DNA of 64,000 nucleotides from Clarkia xantiana subsp. parviflora (Eukaryota > Streptophyta > Magnoliopsida > Myrtales > Onagraceae): positions 29,600,761 through 29,664,760 of the forward strand of contig JAPTYO010000008.1 in assembly GCA_036873135.1 (NCBI GenBank), given 5' to 3'. A program made the translations under genes and the position numbers. Shown piece by piece: positions 56,875-64,000 of the stretch. The notes under the pieces are model-generated. The model saw nothing but the letters and a program-made list of their open reading frames with translations. It was not told where the DNA came from and did no database searches. Position 1 is the stretch's first letter. Every line of letters begins with the position of its first letter.

Positions 56875-58332
56875 GTGGATATACGCCCAAGCTATCACTA
56901 ATTGAACCCGAGAAATGGGCCATAACCGGATATAATCCGAAACTTGAAACACGGACACCCGGGCCCATCACATAGGCCCGAAAAAACACCCCGAGTGGCG
57001 AAATCCACTCGTGAAGACCCCGGGTGGAAATACCACCTGGGGGGCAACCCAAGCAAGGGACCCTTGCTTGGGTTACCCGAGCAAGGCTCCCCCTTGCTCG
57101 GGTGTCCTGAGCGGGACCTTGGGGATACCCGTCCGGGTATCCCCCCCTCCGTCCGTACTAGTCCCTCTGTCCTGACCCCCACCCCCAGGCGATATTTCTC
57201 TCGGGGCTCGCCCTTAGAGGCCACTCCCACACACTTAAACACATTATGCTCATCTACGGTCGGACCAAGGTCAAATGCACCTTATTTATTGTCAAGACCA
57301 ACTTATATTACGAACCCGCAACAACCGGACCAGGAAACCACTGGAATCGGGGCGATCCAATAGGAACTCTATAAATAGAGACCCCTCCTCCTCATTTGAG
57401 ACTAATCTTTTTATCTCTCACTCAAGCTCTGTCTTCTCTCTACTTTATCTCTCTAAAATGCATATACTCATTTAAGCATCGGAGAGGGTGTTAGCATGTG
57501 GTGAAGTGGCGCCGTAATTGGTAGCCCGTCAATATTAAGGAAATTACCTAAGTTAATTAGGTAATTGTCACATTAGGTTAATTGGTCCATACCCAATCCC
57601 TAATTGACATGGGAGGCCCAAAATTGGGCCTCCCCCTTAATTAGCATGGTTCGGCCGAACCATGTACCACATTGGTTGGAGTGGACTTTTGTCCACTCCA
57701 CCAATGCTATATATAGGGGGTCTCCTAAGGGGTTTAACACATCAATCAAATTAATAAGTCCCTCCATTGAGGAACTTGAGAGAAACCCTCTCACCCTTGG
57801 TTGAGATTTTCGGTGCACATCAATCCGAGGTTCTGTCCCCGTTGAAGAATCGATCAGAGGATTTGCTGTGGAGCTTATACCGCGTAGGACTTCTTCTCAC
57901 GAAGAACATGTACGGGTTCCGACCGGAGGATCAGAACTCCCTCCACAACGTTCTTGGGTAGGAAAGCTATTGAGGTATGTGTACATTATTCCGCTGCGTA
58001 ATTAGATTACTTACTAGTACACGTTTAGCATTCCGTAGTATTACGTCCCCGTAATCCAACAGAGGGCACACCGAGCACCACCCCCCTCCCTTGGGTCTCG
58101 GTATTGCCCCTTTTGCAGGTATCACGAGGAGAAGGAAGGGCGGAGGTCCCAAGCAAGAAGGCACTCAGGACACCGTATGCAAATAGTGGACTTACCGAGA
58201 GCCCCCTCCCGGGCGCCCATTTGCAAGTATACGAGAAGAAGAAGCCCACGAGGCAGAAATACAAGAAGGAGAAGGCCGATAAGAAGAAGAGAACGGAAGG
58301 AGAAACCCACAAAGGACACTCGTGAGCAAACA
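56875..58332 (+). repeat. 5' LTR of Tat-like copy D (interrupted)
   Basis: Contains inverted 'acccaagcaaggg'/'cccttgcttgggt' stem sequences (57046-57110), a TATA box (TATAAATA, 57370-57377) and a CT-rich leader, and ends in CA directly before the primer-binding site. The solo LTR at 57489-58061 divides it. Confidence 0.65.
57489..58061 (+). mobile_element. Solo LTR of the copia-like family
   Basis: A 573-bp TG...CA sequence (TGTTAGCATGTGG to AATCCAACA) with a perfect 5-bp duplication GAGGG (57484-57488, 58062-58066) and no internal region attached. It is closely related to the LTR at 61376-61975, including a long near-identical stretch 'cgaggttctgtccccgttg' onwards. It formed by recombination between the LTRs of a once-complete insertion. 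Confidence 0.95.
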
Positions 58333-58348
58333 TTGGCGCCGTCTACGG
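58333..58348 (+). promoter_or_regulatory. Primer-binding site of Tat-like copy D
   Basis: TTGGCGCCGTCTACGG follows the LTR's terminal CA and shares the TGGCGCCGTCT core with the Tat element at 3229-10957. Confidence 0.8.
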
Positions 58349-59033
58349 ATTCGAGCAAAAAAGCACGTAGCCTACTACTTGTGCTCGATGGAAATAATAG
58401 GGGGTCCAAGAGAACAAAGGGGTGGCATAGTAAGGTACCTACCGCGGGTCTCCAAGAGCCTAGCATCCGGGGGCAACAACCTAAGGATCTTAAGCAGTCG
58501 TCGTCCAATGGAGAACAACACTCCTTGGATAACACTCCATCAAGCTCCAAGACACCACGATCGGTAGTCATTCAACAACTACCTCCCTCACCCCCAATGA
58601 AAGACAAGCCCCTAGTAGGGGCAACAATCAAACACCCAAGAACATGCCAGAAGGCCAAAGAAGGGGCTATAACTAAGTGCACCCATGGCAGCTCTTCCAG
58701 AGTATACCAACGGGGGGCAAAATGAGGAGGAAGCAGAACAACAACCTCTCCACAAGGATAAGAACCATCCTCACATCACTTCACGAATACACCTAGAGTA
58801 GCTCTTCTAGAGCACATCTATAGGAGGCACCTAGGGGTGACCTCTGAACAACAGCCACTTTATGAAGGACATGGCAACACTAGGGGAAGAGATGATCAAT
58901 AACTCCATCCCCAGAAGAATATGGTATTATTAAGAATAACCACATACACTGGGAGGCAAGAATCGCCAATGATAGCAACGAGGGTGCATGCATACACCTC
59001 CCCCCTCCACGAGCAAAAGGATAACCCCAAACA

Positions 59034-59485
59034 ATGAGTGCCATTACAACCAGCAGGGCCTACATCAACTACCTTGAAAAAATGCTATTCAAAGGGTTCC
59101 AATACGATATGCATTTCCATGGAGAACCATATGGAGTGTCATCATATAGACTCCCATCCTACAATATATCTATGTACAGAAGTTACACCCAAAAGACGCC
59201 CGCCTGTCCAAAGGACGGGACAACACGCTGTGAGAGCAGGGAATACCACTCCATCCCAACATGCAAGGAAAACACCTCACTCTCCTCCCACTAGCACAAT
59301 ACTCATTTTTTAGCCAAAACCACTTCTACATCCAAGGAAGGGTAGCACTAAATGAGGGGGCAACACCAAACCTATGCCAATCTCAAGGAGGGCGGATTTG
59401 CAAAAACAATTCCCTACACACGAAGAGTAATCATATCAACCAAGATGCTAGGGATATCATCACTCCTACATCTGCCTTATATTAA
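59034..59485 (+). pseudogene. Gag remnant of copy D
   Basis: A short frame with 'MHFHGEPYGVSSYRLPSYN' aligns by pattern with copy B Gag at about 34900-35000 (phenylalanine/glycine/tyrosine-rich, then Arg-Pro-rich). Frames break repeatedly downstream. Confidence 0.5.
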
Positions 59486-60479
59486 ATAGCTACATAAAAG
59501 AGCCCTTTGCAATGCGGGTCTATCACACCGGATGGAAAGAACAAATATTATCGGGGAACAAATATTGGGAATTATGCAACCACCATTCCATGAGGAGGAG
59601 AAGAGGAATATCAAGGCTTAGAGAAACCCCCGTAATGGGGGCACCACAAACATTTCTTGAAGAAGGAAAAATTGAACTTAATACTACCAGAGCGGCTAAT
59701 GCACGTTCCCTTATTTTCCGCCCTGAGGGGCACATTACACCTAAAAGTGCGTGAGAACCAACATTCTACACCTAGTGGTGGGAACAACAAAAGGTTGGGG
59801 GCACCGCGTCAAGGGAAGAAACATTAACGAAGATCAAAATCGAAAGCCCCCGTCCCTGCCCTCACCCCCCTCGCAAATTATGGAAGATGAATACAAGAAA
59901 GGCATCATCCAAGAGCACAAAAGAGTTAGGAGACCGAGCAACTTGGGGGGCACCAAACGAACAAGTGCTCGACACCCAACCAAGAAACATGAGGAAAATC
60001 CTTAACAGGCTAAACAAGAGCAAACAGTGCAACTACCAAGCAACTAGGGGGCACCACCTAATCTAATGCTTGATAGTCCACCGAAAATAAAAGACGACGC
60101 AAATATGAGGCATGACTCCTCCCAATGAAACCACAAAGGAAGGATACAATATAAGCCCAATACAAGTATTCACTCCTATGGTCGAAGCCACAGTGACCGC
60201 ACTCATAAGGCGACACCCACAACTTATAACCGACTGGGAGATGCGGAAATGCAGATATCAACTAACACTTTCAGTGGAGAACATTGGAAGAAGTTCTACA
60301 CCCGAACGGAAAAGGGAATATCAACTTCCATTATCTAATTTATTATTACCAATAGGAGATCTACGGATTCCACTTAAACTTTCCCTTCTTTAAGAAATGA
60401 TAATAGAACTAATGAACCAAATGCTTTTCAGAGCACAAGAGGAAAGAAGAAAGGCACCATCACTCACAAAGAGGAGGCG

Positions 60480-61250
60480 TCATCTACAACCGAAAAGGGG
60501 AAGATCCAAAAAGACAACTCTGATATGATAAGGCGATCGACAACCCTTACATATGGAAATAGGAAGATCTATAAGGACAACCCTTACAACCGAAAAAGGA
60601 CATAAGACCCATAGGGCCACCCTTACAACTGAAAAGGGGATGATCCAAAAAGACAACTCTGAAATATGATAAGGCAATCGACAACCCTTATATATGGAAA
60701 GAGGAAGATCTATAAGGACAACCCTTACAACCGAAAAGGGACATAAGACCCATAGGGCCACCCTTACAACCGAAAATGGGAAGATCCAAAAAGACAACCC
60801 TGACATATGATAAAGCGACCAACAACCTTTACATATAAACAGGGGAAGATCTATAAGGACAACCATTACAACCGAAAAGGGACATAAGACCCACAGGGCC
60901 ACCCTTACAACTGAAAATGGGAAGATCCAAAAGGACAACCCTGACATATGATAAAGCGATCAGCAACCTTTACATATGAACATGAGAAGATCTATAAGGA
61001 CAACTATTACAACCGAAAAGGGGCATAAGACCCATAGGGCCACCCTTCCAACCAAAAGAGGAAGATCCAAAAAGACAACTCTGAAATATGATAAGACGAT
61101 CGACAACCCTTACATATGGAAAAAGGAAGATCTATAAGGACAACCCTTACAACCGAAAAGAGACATAAGACCCATAGGGCCACCCTTCCAACAGAAAAGG
61201 GATATAAGACCCACATGGCCACCCTTCCAACATGATATGAGATATAAGTC
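60480..61250. repeat. 141-bp tandem array in the 3' region of copy D
   Basis: At least five imperfect units, each with 'gaagatccaaaaagacaac', 'gatctataaggacaaccc' and 'acataagacccatagggcc'. Landmarks recur near 60498, 60639, 60780, 60921 and 61062. The period is a multiple of three, which lets one minus-strand frame stay open as a repetitive spurious peptide. Confidence 0.93.
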
Positions 61251-61375
61251 CCCCAACCAAAGGGCAACTCATCAAACAAGATATAGAATGTAAGTACTCC
61301 AACAGGTGGCTATCATGTCCATATATCAAAGGAGGATACTATCCCCCTATACATCAACAATGGCTATCATGTCCA

Positions 61376-61975
61376 TGTTAGCATATGGTGAGGTGGCGCC
61401 GTAATTGGTAGCCCGTTAATATATGTGGTTACCTAAGATAATTATGTAAATGTCACATTAGGGCTAATTGGGCCAGACCCAATTCCCATGTGACATAGGA
61501 GGCCCAAAATTGGGCCTCCTACCCACATAGCATAAGTCGGCCGAAACCCTAATAGTAGGGAGGAGGATTTTCTCCTCCTCCCACTATATAAGGACGTCTT
61601 GGGGTCACTCCCAAGACACACCTTGATCACAACTCCTCCTAAGTTGTGATTTGAGAGAAATTCCTTTCTCTCTACAAGCATATTTCGGGGCCCCCTAACA
61701 GCACCATTGGTGTGCCAAATTGCTTCCGAGCATTCAGTCCGAGGTTTTGTCCCCGTTGAAGAATCGATCAGAGGATTTGCTGTGGAGCTTATACCGCGTA
61801 GGACTTCTTTTCACGAAGAACTTGTACGGGTTCCGACCGGAGGATCAGAACTCCCTCCACAACGTTCTTGGGCAGTAAAGCTATTGAGGTATGTGTACAT
61901 TATTCCGCTACGTAATTAGATTACTTACAAGTACACGTTTAGCATTTCGTAGTATTACGTCCCCGTAATCCAACA
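61376..61975 (+). repeat. 5' LTR of copia-like copy C
   Basis: A 600-bp TG...CA sequence (TGTTAGCATATGG to AATCCAACA) containing 'tatataagg' (about 61585) as its likely TATA box. Related to 31923-32517 and to the solo LTR. Confidence 0.93.
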
Positions 61976-64000
61976 GTGGTATCAGAGCTTGTGTTAGGAG
62001 TTCTTGAAATTTTGATAAACTGATGTTCTTGAAATTTTTATAAAAACCGAATTTTTTATGATGAACACCATGAGTAATCCGAAATTTTTAAACAAATTTA
62101 ATATGTTTGATCTTTAAAAACTTAAAATTTTCGGAATTTACATGTTTTTATAGATCAAAACCGAAAATTCTTGTTTAAATTTAAGTTCGATGTTCATGAT
62201 CTTCAAGAACACGATGTGTTTTATCAAGAACACTTTTTGGATTCATGATCATAGTAGTGTCTGATCTTAAAATTTGATAATTTTTTCCAATTTTTGGTGT
62301 TATGGCCGAAACCCTAGGTGAATTATTAGGTAAATTTTTTAATTTCTTAGGGTGCAAATAGTAAAGTTCGGCCGGCCTAACATAATAGATATATTTGTTA
62401 CCATATTTTAATTTTATTAAAAGGAGACAATATATCTATAAATTGGAAAGACAAGGAAAGATTCAAGTTATATAGTAAAATATATAAAATATCAATATAT
62501 TTAGCTAAAAGATAGGGATAAAGATATATTGATAAGATTTGGTTACTTAAAAAGATTAAGAAGATATATTGTCTATATATTTTATCCTTAAATATATATA
62601 TTTGAAAATAATTATATATATGTATTTGGCCGAAAATTATATATATATTGTTAATTTGATTTACATCTTAAAGATAGAATCTTGACAATATTTATATATA
62701 TTAATAATATATAAGTGCCGAATTTTATATATATATTAGAAATATTGGAAATTAATTTACATAATTAATGTTTCTTGTGGGCTAAGTTAAGTTTTTAGTG
62801 GACTTTAAAACTCTATTTAGCCCAAAAGAAATGTTTCGGCCGAACCCTATGGGTTTATTGGGCCGGTCCAATTTGCAAACCGGAACGGTTTAAACCAATT
62901 CGGGTTTTTCTTAATCCGGTCGACCTAGTCGGATCGAATCGGCCCAAAGTAACTAAGTGAATCTAAACCGAACCGGTTTCGAGTGATGAACCGAACCACA
63001 ATCTTATTTTATTGAACCGTTTCGGACCAAACCATATTTTTAAATCAGACCGACTCAGACCGGATTTTAAATTGGACCGAACCAAATTTTAAAATTTTTC
63101 AGAAATTTTAAATGTTCAATAAAATAGGATGTCAAATTTTAAATCCAAAATGTTTTCGAACTTTAAAAAGTTAACCTAAACAGTGCTCTTAGGGTTTACG
63201 TTTTAACACGTTTTCGGATAAAACCATAATACCTGGTTACGATTATGGGGATGGATCTCGGATATGCATGTTTTTGGGACTGGATTAAATTAGTGGGCTG
63301 AATTGTAATTGTTTACTTTCTGCAACATATATCAGAACTGCCGTCTTGACTTAGTCAAGCTAGCTGGATAATAAATTGTGAGCATTGAGCTCTGGGATTT
63401 AAATATATGGTATGCGCAATAGGATAGACATGTTATGCTGATTGAAATTGCCTAGAATCCATGTCTAGAAATTTCACATGATTGATTGTAAGCATGAATT
63501 GCAAGTCAGCCCCTAATATTTTCAAAACGCTTTTAAAACTGAAAATACCAGTCACTAATTATGCATGATGTATGCGGAAGTTGCATGTTTTGACACGTAT
63601 GCTAGAATGTTCATGAATGAAAGCATGTGGTAATTTACTTTAAGTAGAATTATATATGCTAAGGAACATTAGACGCATGACGCGTAAGCATGTTGTTTTG
63701 GTTTGTTCGATGTTTATGGCGTGATTGAGTATTATGCATGCGTAAATTATCGGATAATTTTACAAAATCAAAAAAGGCCATGGGAAAGCCAATATCGGGT
63801 ATGCTTATTTGAAAATTCTCGTTCCGGTAATTTGCAATATAATAACCGTTTTCAAAAGACTGATCTATTGGATTGAAGACGACAATAGTGTGAACTCTTT
63901 CACAACACCCCCTTCCCTTGGTTTACAGGCGATCGGTTTGGTTTAGTGAATGAAGGATCACTATTCGCCGTATTCCATCTTAATAGATAATCCGATGTTT
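61976..64000 (+). mobile_element. Copia-like copy C, leader region, runs off the right edge
   Basis: The primer-binding site TGGTATCAGAGC (61977-61988, exact tRNA-iMet match) is followed by a 2-kb AT-rich leader that corresponds block by block to 32531-34480 of copy A. No coding frame begins before the window ends. By comparison with copy A, gag should start within the next roughly 100 bp. Confidence 0.85.

Larger units (their letters stand above)
56875..61375 (+). mobile_element. Tat-like, gag-only retrotransposon (copy D), incomplete in window
   Basis: A 5' LTR (about 56875-58332, minus a nested solo LTR) is followed by the primer-binding site TTGGCGCCGTCTACGG (58333-58348). A decayed gag region includes 59034-59294, whose 'YGVSSYRLPSYNISMYRS' parallels the 'YGMP' section of copy B. 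A 141-bp tandem array follows. No RT or integrase signature is visible. It inserted into the LINE on its left and is interrupted by a copia-like element at 61376. The left boundary is estimated from where LINE coding stops. Confidence 0.65.

Noticed and set aside
56944..57363. Open frames in the GC-rich start of copy D as genes
   Set aside because: They overlap on both strands inside an LTR and follow its inverted stem sequences.
60480..60947. A 155-codon minus-strand frame with repeated hydrophobic peptides, like a membrane protein
   Set aside because: It is the translation of the 141-bp tandem repeat, whose length is a multiple of three.
1..64000. CRISPR arrays, operons or prokaryotic features
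   Set aside because: Spliced genes and plant transposons show nuclear plant DNA; the tandem repeats have no unique spacers.

Overview
The window is eukaryotic nuclear DNA, most likely from a eudicot. The evidence is spliced genes with GT-AG introns, ribosomal-protein promoters carrying telo-box and GGCCCA motifs, and a dense nest of plant-type transposons (Ty3/gypsy Tat-lineage, Ty1/copia-like, L1-type LINEs, hAT and MULE MITEs, Helitrons). I cannot name the species.

Layout. 1-2.4 kb: AT repeat, a hAT element with a MULE MITE nested in it, and what looks like the TATA box and first exon of a minus-strand gene that leaves the window on the left. 3.2-11.0 kb: a complete but multiply disabled Tat-lineage retrotransposon on the minus strand, with almost identical 758/759-bp LTRs and an AAATA duplication. 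11.2-11.8 kb: hAT MITE. 12.2-24.6 kb: the main host gene, a 23-coding-exon WD40-bromodomain protein of the BRWD/PHIP family (1,667 aa by my splice reconstruction). 25.3-26.7 kb: decayed LINE tail. 26.7-28.6 kb: probable Helitron carrying GC-rich proline-rich gene-like DNA. 28.8-30.3 kb: hAT element with a nested long-TIR MITE. 31.9-41.5 kb: copia-like 5' end joined to a decayed gag-protease-only Tat-like element. 42.2-43.8 kb: two MITEs that appear to split the 5' end of a minus-strand gene. 44.6-49.5 kb: two tail-to-tail intact RPL29 (eL29) genes from an inverted duplication. 49.6-53.7 kb: a Helitron with a hAT in its first bases, a hAT inside a hAT, and a second Helitron carrying exons of unrelated genes, one being acetyl-CoA synthetase. 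53.9-64 kb: an L1-type LINE interrupted by a Tat-like element, which holds a solo copia-like LTR and the 5' end of a further copia-like element running off the right edge.

The functional host content is the BRWD-like chromatin reader and the two RPL29 genes. Most other long open frames come from GC-rich or tandem-repeat sequence. The strongest leads are the gene-capturing Helitron bounded by a 95-bp direct repeat, the defective but recently inserted Tat element, the duplicated splice acceptor just upstream of the BRWD start codon, and the inverted RPL29 pair.
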